Below are positions 1-8,200 of a stretch of 20,106 bases of DNA, piece after piece; position 1 is the stretch's first letter; each line of letters opens with the position of its first letter. The notes beneath the pieces were generated by a model that worked only from the letters and a program-made list of their open reading frames with translations, did no database searches and was not told where the DNA came from. The stretch is from NCBI GenBank assembly GCA_963579025.1, contig CAUZFZ010000171.1, positions 1-20,106 of the forward strand, given 5' to 3'. Position numbers and translations under genes: made by a program. Origin of the DNA: CAUZFZ01 sp963579025. Its GTDB lineage: Bacteria; Planctomycetota; Planctomycetia; Planctomycetales; Planctomycetaceae.

Positions 1-3000
1 TCTTCGGTGTCCCGTCCGAACTGGAACTCACCGAGACGAACGTTGCCGTCTGGCTGAACGCGTTCGGCCCCGTGACCTGAATGTCACCCGTGCCGATGTC
101 CGACGCATCCACAGCCACGTTGTCCCGATACTCCACCGTAATCGAGTGTGTGCTGCTGCTGGCACTCGTGATGTTTGACGCCGAGCCCGACGCCGTCGGA
201 CGTGTCGTGTCCACTCCCCCCGACCCGGATTCAAAGACGCGAACATTCCGGAAGATGCTTTGGGCATCAGCTGAGCGGATGTCGTGGTCCTGGACGAACA
301 CGAGATGGTTGAAGCTGCCTGTGAGGAACTGGCCGACTGGAATGCGGTAGGGTTCGGAGTTCGGTGGCGTGTAGTTGTGGAAGTCCTGACGTCCCCAGCC
401 TTGCGTGCCGTACAGCTGGAAGAAATCAGGCTGGGAGTTAATACCGTGCAGGTTGACGTCCGTATCAAACCCGATTCCGTGGATCTCACCTTCTCGGCTG
501 CTCTCGAAATCAAACTCCAGAATCGTGTTCGGTGTCACGGTGTAAACGAAGTCGATTGCCTTCCAGTGATTCCCGTTCAGTTCAATCCCGTTACCACCAG
601 GAAGTACCGTGATTCCTCCAGAGAAATCCTGGCTTCCTACCGCATAACCGCGAATCGTCACATCATCAAAATCGATCGCCGGCAAAGCGACAGACCAGCT
701 GTCCGAGGCATTGTTGGCCAGAGCATTTCCGGCCTGGTCCTGAATCCCGGAACCTGCTGCCACCAACGTCAGCACATACCTACCCTCGGGGGCTGTCACG
801 GTCGTCAGATCGATTGTGTAAGTTGTACCACTGCCACTGGCAGCCAGTCCGTTCAGGCTGATGGTCGTACCACCATGCGTCAGCGTGAAGTCGGAGATGT
901 CCACACCGGTGACAGCTTCGCTGAAGTTGATCGTGACCAAGCCCGCATGCGTGTTGCGCGGGTCCGGGGTCACATCGACGATGTCCGCTGTTGGCGGTTC
1001 CATGTCGTCTGGCCGCACGTTGATCTCGATCGAGTCCGCGTCTGATCGCACTCCGCCCGTCCCGCTGTGACCGAGATCGCTGGTCGTGATCTGCAGGCTG
1101 TCGGCGCCGAAGTAGCCCGTGTCGGGCGTATAAACCAGTCCGTCGAGCGCTGTATTGATGGCCACGCTGGCCCCTGCAAAGGTCATCGACGCGGCTCCAT
1201 TGGTCCCGACGGTGAATCCGACTCCGTCAGGCGTCGATAGCTGCAGACTTCCGTGATCGACGGTCAGCGTCACCTGCAGGTGGAGTCCCCCGTCGTCGGG
1301 GTCGCTGACAGAAATGCCGTTGGCATTCGACTCGGAGAATGTGAGCGTTCCACCCTCGTCGAGTTGCTGATCTCCTGGAACGTGGTTCACCGGCGGTTCG
1401 TTGACGTGGCCTGCGGCGATCTGGTTGCCGAAGTTGATATTCTCGACGACTTGACCAGCTTCAACGACGACGGTCCGGGAATCGGGGGGACCCGTCAGAA
1501 CGAGGTTGTCGATCCGAACGACTTCCTGTCTGTTGGATTGTGACCAGCTTCCCACACTCGAGACTCCAATGTTGGGAAGTGGCGGAAGACCGCCGGGGAT
1601 TGCAACGGTCACCGAATAGAAATCCAAATCCGCTGGGGAACTCACATCAAGCGTTGCGTTTCGACTTACCGCATTGTACGTCACCACGTTGTGATAGACG
1701 GTGTTTAGTGCAAACGTCGGTGCATCGCCCTCGATGGCTGGTGCAACGAAATCGGAACCGTTCGCATCACGTCCACGAATTCCCATCACTTGTCCGAATC
1801 CACCCCACAGAACGTAGATAGCCGGATCCACCCCAGAGTTGGTTTGGCGTGAGCCGGAGAAGAGGCCAATATTGGCATCACCGGATGTTCTCGATTGAAT
1901 CTCCACGTCGAATGCAAGCTCGAAGGAATCGCCGGCGTAGGCCACTGGAAACGTTCCGAATTGCTGACTGTTGGTAAACGTTCGGGCTTCCAATGCACCT
2001 GCGGACACGAAGTAGCGGCTGCTGTCGTTGGTCTCGATGCCGGGATCACTCGAAAAGTCACTGGAAAACAACGTGCTTCGATCGGTACTCCCGGACGTCT
2101 GCTCCCAGTCGTCCTGCTGGACTTCACGGACGATGTGGTTACCCGCCGGGACTTCGGTCAGGACGTAGGTGCCATCTGATCCTGTGACCGTCCACTGCTC
2201 GCCCTCGCCACGATCCCACTGATCGTTTGAGTTCGAGTCGGTCCAGTTCAACTCCTCATTGCCGGTCGTCTCGATGTAGATCGTCCAGCCGGGGAGTCCT
2301 GGCTCGAAGTCAGTCGCATCGGGATTGGCGGAATTCCGCTCGCCATTGCCATCGACGTCGTTCCATTTGAGACCTCGGATTTCACCGGCGTTCGGGTCGA
2401 GGTCGTCGTTCAGGATTGTTGCTGTCACCCTTGACGTGCCCAGCGACACGTCAAGGGAGCCGGTGTTGAGGCTGCTCAGAGCGACGTCGAAGGTCTCGGT
2501 TTGGAAGTCTCCTTCGTCGCCGTTGACCTGCACGCTCCTGGTTTGCGAAAGCGGCCCATCCGGTTGGAATGTGATCGTCTCGCTGACGGCGTCGTAGTCA
2601 TCATCGGCCGTCGTAGCCGTGCCGTCGACTGTGTTGAATTCGACTGAGACCGCGACATAGACGGGATTCGACAGAGTCACCGTGAAATCGAACGGGGTCG
2701 GTCCGGTGTCGCCCTCATCCGTTGGATTGGGACCGGAAATACTGATGGTCGCGGTCTCATCGTTGCGGATTGCGCCAATCGCCGTGGGCATAGTGATGAC
2801 GGCACCGGTGGTCGCATCGGAAAGAGTGACCGTGAATTCCTCGTCCCGCTCAACCACGCCGTCGCCGCGGACATTGATCGCAATGATCTGAGCAGTCGTC
2901 TCGTTCGAGTCAAAATGCACTGGTCCGCTCGGGAATGTTCCGCCAAAATCGTCGGCGTTCGCAGGCGTGCCGCCACTGCCCGTGACGGTCCATGTCGCAT

Positions 3001-6000
3001 CAAGGGCAGTGCTGACGTCTCCACTGCGAGAAACGGTGAAAGTGAACGGCGTGTTTCCGGAATCGCCTTCTGCCTTGTCGGCGCTCGTCGTCGAAATTGC
3101 CAGCGTCGGCGGTACGTCATTCACCGTGATACGCAGAGGTATTGCGGATGACGTATCGTCCCCACCCCGGTCGGTCCCACCACTATCTTTCAGACGCACG
3201 GTTAAATTCGCGATGCCATCACGGTTCGCGGCCGGAGTGAATGTCAGCCGGCCCGTCGCCGAAATCTCAGGCCCTGCGCTGAAGAGGACCGGGTTGTCGT
3301 TGCTGATCTCGAATGTCAGTGTCTGATTCGATTCATTGTCCGGGCCTTTTGAGAGGTTCGTCGCCCAGATCGCCGAGTATACACCGGAGTTTTCGTCGAC
3401 GGTGACATTGCTGCCGCGAGTAAATGAGGGCTCATCGTTGACCGGATCTACAGACACTGGGAAGCTTCTGCGACTTGGCAGTCCTGCGAGGTCCGTCACG
3501 GTCAATGTCACGGTACCTGTGCCGAACTGAGTCGAGGCCGGCGTGATTTGCACTGTGCGAGTGGTGCCGCTACCTCCAATCACAATATTCTCGAATGGAA
3601 CAAGTGTTGTGTTCGAGCTTTCTGCTGTCACGCTCAGCAGTGCGTCCGGTGTCTCGAAGTCACTGACAGTGAACGCGATCTCACTCGTCGCCTGATTCTC
3701 GTGGATGGACTGGATTGGAATCGTTCCAACTACTGGAGGAAAAGGAAGCTCGGATCCAGCAATTTCGATTTGCACACCGTTGTCGAGACGCCGATATCGG
3801 AATTCCCGAATGTCGTCCCAGTCGACGACAGGTGCGTCTCTCACTTCGATTTCTCCTTCGAATGCTCGCAGGGGAAAACCGTAGTTATCCGTGTATTGAT
3901 CCTCTCTCCACGGGCCGACGAGGGCATTTTCAAGTCGTTCGAGTGCGAAGAACTCGCCGATCCGATGTTCTTGGGCATGTCGAACGAGCAACTCAAAGAC
4001 GTCAACAGGCGCTCCGTGTCGTTCGCCATCATCAGGATCCCTATCTGAGTATCTCACCGAAAACGACTCGTCGGCAGTTGCGGCGCGGTTATCACTCCCA
4101 AAAAACCCATTTCCGTAAAAGGCCCACGAGAGTGCGCTCACCTCCGAAAAGTCAACTGCACTCTCTTCGTAGTTACCCCCGGCTGCCGTTGCCGGGTCCA
4201 GCGCGACAAGTGACCTCACTCCTTCCGGGAGATTCTCAGCTATATCGTAGGCGACGAAACTTCCCCAACTATGGCCAACAACTCTCAGCTGGGGGCCGGT
4301 GATCCCATAAACGCTTGAAAGCACAGTTGTGGCCCAATCGGCGACTGACGGAATCCAGCCGGCACCTTGCAAGCCCCCAAATTTCGGCAGGTTGTCATCC
4401 GCTCCCGTCTCCCAGTCAAGAACGAGAACTTGATCGCCCGTTTCCGTAGATATTGCTTGGGCCAAATTCCTGAAGTTGTTCGCACGGCTGGCCCGTCCAT
4501 GAATCACGACCCACGTTTCGACAGATGATTGGATTGGCTGTGTATTCGTGAACGACTCGTCTCCGGTCGACGTGATTCGCTCAAGATAGACGTCGATGTT
4601 TGGTTCGTTATGGAACGCGAGATTGGCAGGGCGTGGGATGTTGCCGCTGTATCTGCTCGTGATGCTCGAAATCACGAAGCTTCCGGAATAGCGGTCTTGA
4701 GTGCTTTCACCGTTGCTCGTGTCGTTGTCCTGATTCATCTTGTTCCCGGCCACGTCCGTGATGTTCGGTCCGATGAGCAGGTTGTATGTGTCGGGCGTGA
4801 ATAACGTGCCATTGAAGCTGATTCGATAGATGTTGCCGGAGACATGCGACACGTCAGTCATCAAAGGCGATTGCGTACTGCTGGTTACGGACACGTCTGC
4901 AGCCGTAAAGCTGGAACTGTTGATCGCTTCATTGAATCTCACATCAACAAAGCGAACCGATCCGGTCGTCGTCCCGGGCGGCGTCTGCTCAATGATTCGG
5001 GGCCCCGGATCAAACGGTGGCACGACGTTGATCGTGAATTCCTCGACATCCCAACCTTGCTGGTCGATGCCGTCGACTCCTCCACTGATGTTATGATCGT
5101 TGCGGAACCAGAGATCATCATTGGGATTAGTGATTCCGTTGACACCGTCGCGCATTGTCGTACGGACACGGAGCCGAATCGTCCCCGCCTCGTTCGGCGT
5201 GACTGTAAATGACATTTCGTGTTCTTCACCGCTGCGCCAGTTTTTATCGCCTGCTTCTCGGATGTGATGGATCGCGCCACCGCTAATGAGCTCCGGTCCT
5301 CTGCGATAGACATTCTGTCCATCGCCTGGGTTAATATTGCGAAAGTAATCAGGCGAGTTTTCGTCACCGTCCCAGTTTGAAAGATCAAGGTTCGATACGG
5401 AGACGGCATCGCTTCCCGCCGAATGAACCACTGATGCATTGATTGCTGAGTCGGGCCCACCAAGTCCAGAGTCGTTTTCAGCAGTGATTGTGACCGTAAA
5501 TGGTTCTCCAATGATCACGGACGTCGGGACACCGTCGACCCTGCGGAGGTCTGGATCGGGCACCGATGCGTTCGCACCTGCGATGGTCAACGAATAGTCT
5601 GAATCGGCCTGTCCGAACGGGTACACGCGGACATAATAGAGGGTATCGCGTGCCGGAAAGAACTGGATCAATTCGTTGGTCGTTCCACCTGCACGCGAGT
5701 GAGCGAGTACCTCGTTGTCCTGGCGTGTGCCGTCATTGTTCTTATCCTCGATGAGTTCAAGGTCTAGGTCTGCACTTAATCCTCCCAATGCAATTACGAG
5801 ACCCAAGGCGCCATTTGGCGCCGCCGCGATTTGAAAGTAGTCGGCAGAATCACTTCCTCCAACATGCTCGTTGATCGGCATCGACGTCGATCCGAAGACA
5901 ACGGCCTGGGCGGTGTAGCCAGGGTTGTTCCCCGCGTCCGCAACAATCGAAAGTACGTGACGAGTTTCGGAGGGGCTTGAGTGTTTGTAGCCAAGGAGAT

Positions 6001-6763
6001 GTCCGGTTTCATGTTGGATGACGTGTGACAAACGTTCTGCAGCTCGTGACGGAGAGTCCGACACCGTGAGTGCGCTGCTAAAGATGAACGCGTTGTCCAC
6101 AGCATTCGAGTTGCCGGCATCCACCTGCTCCGCCAATCCGCGAAATGACCCATACGTGTGAAACGCCGAGTCATCACCACCAATGTAGACTGTCGAGTAT
6201 TCCACGCCGTCAGCAGACGGTTCTGTCGTGAAGAACACGCCGCTGCCGGCGAAGGTTTGTTCCAACTGCTTGACGACGGAGGAAATGATCGCCTCTTCCT
6301 GACCGGCCAGTTCGCCGGGAGCCTCGAACGCGGGCACGTCGAACGGCCCCACCGTTACCGGGCCGTTGTAGATCACGTCTTCCGCGCCGTCGAAGTCGAG
6401 AAAGATGATCTGGCCGGAGGCGTCGGTGTCCGGATCGACGAGCGTCAGGCCGGGAAGGTCCGGCAGGGCTGAGGGGTGAGACCTGAGGGGCGAGGACGAA
6501 GCGTTCACTTCGTGCTGCGGCAGGAAGGTCTCCATGCCGATTGTCGACTGAACCGCCGAATCGGCGAGATGCCGCTCGTCGGCGAGGAAGGTCGTCAACA
6601 GCGTCCGGTCTTCGAGGACGTCCGGCGAGCGGGCGATGCTGGACTGGATCACCAGGCGGTTGTGAGGCCGTCTGCGGTCGCGGCGACGGCGGGAAGACCG
6701 GCGGCTGGCACGGCGAATCGCGTGAAATTCGGTCAGTCGTCTCAGCCAGTTCGGGATCAGCAT
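1..6763 (-). CDS. Giant multidomain surface protein: metallopeptidase-like plus lipase-like domains, partial
   Basis: This frame is open from ATG 6763 to the left edge with no stop, giving at least 2254 residues. By eye the order is: Arg-rich leader (about 8-36), LEPR-XLL-type motif LEDRTLL (50-56), zinc metallopeptidase-like domain (about 105-290) with HETGHLLGYKH at 251-261, PPC-like domain (about 294-394), CARDB-like region (about 400-580), Big-type Ig domain (about 588-698), lipase-type alpha/beta hydrolase (about 745-1010), repeat-type beta domain (1014-1110), cadherin-like domain (1112-1215), two Calx-beta domains (1217-1336 and 1338-1454), SdrD-B-like domain with an insertion (1455-1793), cadherin-like domain (1788-1915), Ig-like domain (1921-2025), and an unassigned beta-sandwich region (2028-2180). 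No classical signal peptide is seen; the LEPR-XLL leader is usual in such planctomycete proteins. The chosen ATG is the first after the upstream in-frame stop, with GAGG about 8 bases ahead. Cell-surface degradation or adhesion is inferred. Domain borders are approximate. Confidence 0.9.
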   Translation of the reverse strand, partial: MLIPNWLRRLTEFHAIRRASRRSSRRRRDRRRPHNRLVIQSSIARSPDVLEDRTLLTTFLADERHLADSAVQSTIGMETFLPQHEVNASSSPLRSHPSALPDLPGLTLVDPDTDASGQIIFLDFDGAEDVIYNGPVTVGPFDVPAFEAPGELAGQEEAIISSVVKQLEQTFAGSGVFFTTEPSADGVEYSTVYIGGDDSAFHTYGSFRGLAEQVDAGNSNAVDNAFIFSSALTVSDSPSRAAERLSHVIQHETGHLLGYKHSSPSETRHVLSIVADAGNNPGYTAQAVVFGSTSMPINEHVGGSDSADYFQIAAAPNGALGLVIALGGLSADLDLELIEDKNNDGTRQDNEVLAHSRAGGTTNELIQFFPARDTLYYVRVYPFGQADSDYSLTIAGANASVPDPDLRRVDGVPTSVIIGEPFTVTITAENDSGLGGPDSAINASVVHSAGSDAVSVSNLDLSNWDGDENSPDYFRNINPGDGQNVYRRGPELISGGAIHHIREAGDKNWRSGEEHEMSFTVTPNEAGTIRLRVRTTMRDGVNGITNPNDDLWFRNDHNISGGVDGIDQQGWDVEEFTINVVPPFDPGPRIIEQTPPGTTTGSVRFVDVRFNEAINSSSFTAADVSVTSSTQSPLMTDVSHVSGNIYRISFNGTLFTPDTYNLLIGPNITDVAGNKMNQDNDTSNGESTQDRYSGSFVISSITSRYSGNIPRPANLAFHNEPNIDVYLERITSTGDESFTNTQPIQSSVETWVVIHGRASRANNFRNLAQAISTETGDQVLVLDWETGADDNLPKFGGLQGAGWIPSVADWATTVLSSVYGITGPQLRVVGHSWGSFVAYDIAENLPEGVRSLVALDPATAAGGNYEESAVDFSEVSALSWAFYGNGFFGSDNRAATADESFSVRYSDRDPDDGERHGAPVDVFELLVRHAQEHRIGEFFALERLENALVGPWREDQYTDNYGFPLRAFEGEIEVRDAPVVDWDDIREFRYRRLDNGVQIEIAGSELPFPPVVGTIPIQSIHENQATSEIAFTVSDFETPDALLSVTAESSNTTLVPFENIVIGGSGTTRTVQITPASTQFGTGTVTLTVTDLAGLPSRRSFPVSVDPVNDEPSFTRGSNVTVDENSGVYSAIWATNLSKGPDNESNQTLTFEISNDNPVLFSAGPEISATGRLTFTPAANRDGIANLTVRLKDSGGTDRGGDDTSSAIPLRITVNDVPPTLAISTTSADKAEGDSGNTPFTFTVSRSGDVSTALDATWTVTGSGGTPANADDFGGTFPSGPVHFDSNETTAQIIAINVRGDGVVERDEEFTVTLSDATTGAVITMPTAIGAIRNDETATISISGPNPTDEGDTGPTPFDFTVTLSNPVYVAVSVEFNTVDGTATTADDDYDAVSETITFQPDGPLSQTRSVQVNGDEGDFQTETFDVALSSLNTGSLDVSLGTSRVTATILNDDLDPNAGEIRGLKWNDVDGNGERNSANPDATDFEPGLPGWTIYIETTGNEELNWTDSNSNDQWDRGEGEQWTVTGSDGTYVLTEVPAGNHIVREVQQDDWEQTSGSTDRSTLFSSDFSSDPGIETNDSSRYFVSAGALEARTFTNSQQFGTFPVAYAGDSFELAFDVEIQSRTSGDANIGLFSGSRQTNSGVDPAIYVLWGGFGQVMGIRGRDANGSDFVAPAIEGDAPTFALNTVYHNVVTYNAVSRNATLDVSSPADLDFYSVTVAIPGGLPPLPNIGVSSVGSWSQSNRQEVVRIDNLVLTGPPDSRTVVVEAGQVVENINFGNQIAAGHVNEPPVNHVPGDQQLDEGGTLTFSESNANGISVSDPDDGGLHLQVTLTVDHGSLQLSTPDGVGFTVGTNGAASMTFAGASVAINTALDGLVYTPDTGYFGADSLQITTSDLGHSGTGGVRSDADSIEINVRPDDMEPPTADIVDVTPDPRNTHAGLVTINFSEAVTGVDISDFTLTHGGTTISLNGLAASGSGTTYTIDLTTVTAPEGRYVLTLVAAGSGIQDQAGNALANNASDSWSVALPAIDFDDVTIRGYAVGSQDFSGGITVLPGGNGIELNGNHWKAIDFVYTVTPNTILEFDFESSREGEIHGIGFDTDVNLHGINSQPDFFQLYGTQGWGRQDFHNYTPPNSEPYRIPVGQFLTGSFNHLVFVQDHDIRSADAQSIFRNVRVFESGSGGVDTTRPTASGSASNITSASSSTHSITVEYRDNVAVDASDIGTGDIQVTGPNAFSQTATFVSVSSSSDGTPK
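3730..4530 (-). other. Embedded lipase-type alpha/beta-hydrolase domain
   Basis: Residues about 745-1010 of the giant protein carry an oxyanion-hole motif VVIHG (His755-Gly756), a nucleophile elbow GHSWG (830-834, bases 4262-4276, Ser832), and LDPA with Asp856. The Ser-to-Asp spacing of 24 residues and the LDPA motif match pancreatic-lipase-type enzymes (known for that family: Ser152, Asp176). The catalytic His is probably His916 in RHGAPVDVFE; His929 and His933 are alternatives. Substrate is unknown; an ester or lipid is inferred from family only. Confidence 0.75.
5981..6013 (-). other. Zinc-binding motif HExxHxxGxxH in the giant protein
   Basis: Codons 251-261 of the giant protein read HETGHLLGYKH, the extended zinc motif of metzincin-type peptidases: three His ligands and the catalytic Glu252. 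Upstream segments IIFLDFDG (119-126) and STVYIGG (190-196) fit strands of this fold. A canonical Met-turn is not obvious; Met in the segment SMPINE downstream is the nearest candidate, so the exact peptidase family is uncertain. Confidence 0.8.
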
Positions 6764-6921
6764 GTGATGGCCCTCGTGCCGGCGGATCAGGTCGCCGGTG
6801 ACTTGTCGTCGTGTCTGTCGGTTTCGCTCGTCCCTGTATCTAAGAGTCCATTCCGGCTGCGTCGCGGTGCAGGAATTCCGGTGACTGAATTGAGATTTCT
6901 GAAATCCGCTCGCAAACGTGC

Positions 6922-6999
6922 CGCAGGCCAGTGCCACACGCCCCGGTCAATCGGGAAATGTCGCAAGCAGCATCAACGTTCGCACCACACTGGCCTGCG
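6922..6999. repeat. Perfect 12-bp inverted repeat upstream of the giant gene
   Basis: CGCAGGCCAGTG at 6922-6933 is exactly complemented by CACTGGCCTGCG at 6988-6999, with 54 bases between. It lies 159-236 bases upstream of the start codon at 6763. It could be a long-loop hairpin in the leader RNA or a paired protein-binding site. Confidence 0.5.
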
Positions 7000-7125
7000 A
7001 CGAGTGTACATATCTGGCGCGAGGATGACAGACTGAGTCCGAAGGATCGCTCGTACTGACAGCCAAACGGCAGCGTGCGACCCGTTCCGTGACCAGCGGC
7101 GCACATTGTCACTGCAGCCGGGTCT

Positions 7126-7154
7126 GTGGCGCTTCACGGTCAGCGAGGCGCCAC
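7126..7154. repeat. 7-bp stem hairpin
   Basis: GTGGCGC (7126-7132) pairs with GCGCCAC (7148-7154) across a 15-base loop, and flanking TCTG and CAGA could extend the stem with a bulge. It lies about 180 bases downstream of the PPOX-type stop codon on the minus strand. There is no T-run after it, so an intrinsic terminator is not demonstrated. Confidence 0.35.
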
Positions 7155-7333
7155 GCAGAGGACAGCGGCAGTCCGCCAACCAGAGCGCACGATCCACATT
7201 CGAGAGGTCTCACACGCTGATGATTCACGTGACGACTGTCGCCCGGATTAGCGAGAATCAGCGTCGATTAGTGTTCCCTCATGGCCGAAAACAAACTGGC
7301 TCGACTGCCACATGACTTGACGCATAAGCGGAG

Positions 7334-7963
7334 CTAATACAGGCGTTCTACGTATGCCTCGTTAATGGAACAGTCCAGCTCCTCCGGTGACAATCCGGTT
7401 TCCGTCTGATCGGCGAGCATCGTGCCGAACGAGGGCAGATCACTCCGCTTGACTCGGTATGTGTCCTCCCACAAGGCAGAACGTTTCAGAGCCTTCCCAC
7501 ATTGCAGACACGCCTTTTGCACTTCAACAAGGATCCCCGCTGTGGGGATCTGGCCATTAATGGCACAGGTCTCCAGCCGAGGATCGTCATGGATGATCCG
7601 ACCACGGCCACTGACACGCAGCGATTCGAGGATTCCCGGCACGGCGAAAAACAACGCGATTTCTGAGTTGGCCGTCAGGTTGGACATCGTGTCGAGTCGG
7701 TTGTTGCCGCGACGGTCGGGTATCAGCAGCAACGACGGATCAAGTATCTGAATCGAGCCAGGCGGGTCGCCGCGCGGCGAGATATCGAGCGAGCCGTCCG
7801 CGTCACATGTCGCAATGCACACGAACGGAGACAATCGCACCATCGCCTGGCAATGCTCATCCAGAGCGGTCATGAATTTCTGCTGCGACAACAGCGACGG
7901 TTCGGCATAGAGCTGCCGCAACTCGTCGGTGGTTTCAATGTGGTTGGATGGAGCATCACTCAT
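7334..7963 (-). CDS. PPOX-class FMN-binding protein (DR_2398/MSMEG_1061-like)
   Basis: This 209-residue protein matches the family of small pyridoxamine-5'-phosphate-oxidase-fold proteins predicted to bind FMN or a related flavin. Visible family hallmarks are the N-terminal TTDELRQLYAEPS segment, FVCIATCDADGSLDISPRGD, LLLIPDRRGNNRLD (likely flavin-phosphate contact), GRGRIIHDDPRLE, QKACLQCGKALKRS, and a C-terminal LPSFGTMLADQ. The length is normal and the fold appears complete. The physiological substrate of this subgroup is not established; a flavin-dependent reductase or oxidase acting in the cytoplasm is the usual inference. I start at ATG 7963 (MSDAPSNH) rather than the in-frame TTG at 7978, which would fall inside a palindrome. 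The gene stands alone, 237 bases beyond the end of the TPR lipoprotein gene and 570 bases before the giant gene. Confidence 0.9.
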   Translation of the reverse strand: MSDAPSNHIETTDELRQLYAEPSLLSQQKFMTALDEHCQAMVRLSPFVCIATCDADGSLDISPRGDPPGSIQILDPSLLLIPDRRGNNRLDTMSNLTANSEIALFFAVPGILESLRVSGRGRIIHDDPRLETCAINGQIPTAGILVEVQKACLQCGKALKRSALWEDTYRVKRSDLPSFGTMLADQTETGLSPEELDCSINEAYVERLY

Positions 7964-7974
7964 ACGGCACGGTC

Positions 7975-7997
7975 TCAATAGTTGGGTTCACTATTGA
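7975..7997. promoter_or_regulatory. Perfect palindrome just upstream of the PPOX-type gene
   Basis: TCAATAGT (7975-7982) and ACTATTGA (7990-7997) form a perfect 8-bp inverted repeat around a 7-base spacer, ending 11 bases before the start codon at 7963. It is AT-rich against a GC-rich background. An operator for a dimeric repressor or a hairpin limiting translation would both fit. No regulator gene lies next to it. Confidence 0.5.
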
Positions 7998-8039
7998 TGA
8001 GTGATATGTCGATCCCGGCTGATCCGCCATGCAAAGCGT

Positions 8040-8139
8040 CGTAGGCCGGAACAAGCGAAGCGCAGGTCCGGCAAGTCAGTAATCCCCTGAAACAGCCTGC
8101 CGGAACATCGTCGCTAGCGCTCCTTCTTGCCGGCCTACG
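8040..8139. repeat. Pair of inverted REP-like units (BIME-like)
   Basis: A unit at 8040-8073 starts CGTAGGCCGGAACAAG and ends GGTCCGGCA. A related unit on the opposite strand at 8098-8139 starts CGTAGGCCGG and ends GTTCCGGCA. The outer ten bases are perfectly complementary and each unit can fold on itself. Layout and sequence resemble REP/BIME elements, whose bodies share GTAGGCCGG and CCGGCA ends. It sits between the ends of coding regions, the normal home of REPs, and may stabilise the 3' end of the TPR operon transcript. No RAYT transposase is in this window. Confidence 0.65.
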
Positions 8140-8200
8140 AATTCTGCACCGCAGCACTACTGAGTTCAGGTACTACTTCAGCAGGCACAACAGGCGCGGG

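Larger units (their letters stand above)
6764..7333. other. Intergenic stretch with no convincing gene
   Basis: These 570 bases separate the PPOX-type gene from the giant gene on the minus strand. Short open frames exist on both strands but none has a recognisable domain or a good ribosome-binding site. The stretch holds a spaced 12-bp inverted repeat at 6922-6999 and a hairpin at 7126-7154. It probably contains the leader and promoter of the giant gene, but I cannot place a promoter with confidence. Confidence 0.6.

Noticed and set aside
284..1045. Plus-strand 253-codon open frame
   Set aside because: It lies opposite the giant minus-strand gene, whose translation gives recognisable Ig-like and beta-sandwich sequence throughout; this frame gives no recognisable domain.
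3548..4302. Plus-strand open frames of 166 and 195 codons
   Set aside because: They are antisense to the lipase-type domain, which has a complete motif set in the minus frame.
6840..7112. Minus-strand 90-codon open frame between the PPOX-type and giant genes
   Set aside because: Cys-rich, without recognisable domain or good start signals, and it runs through an inverted repeat; treated as noncoding.
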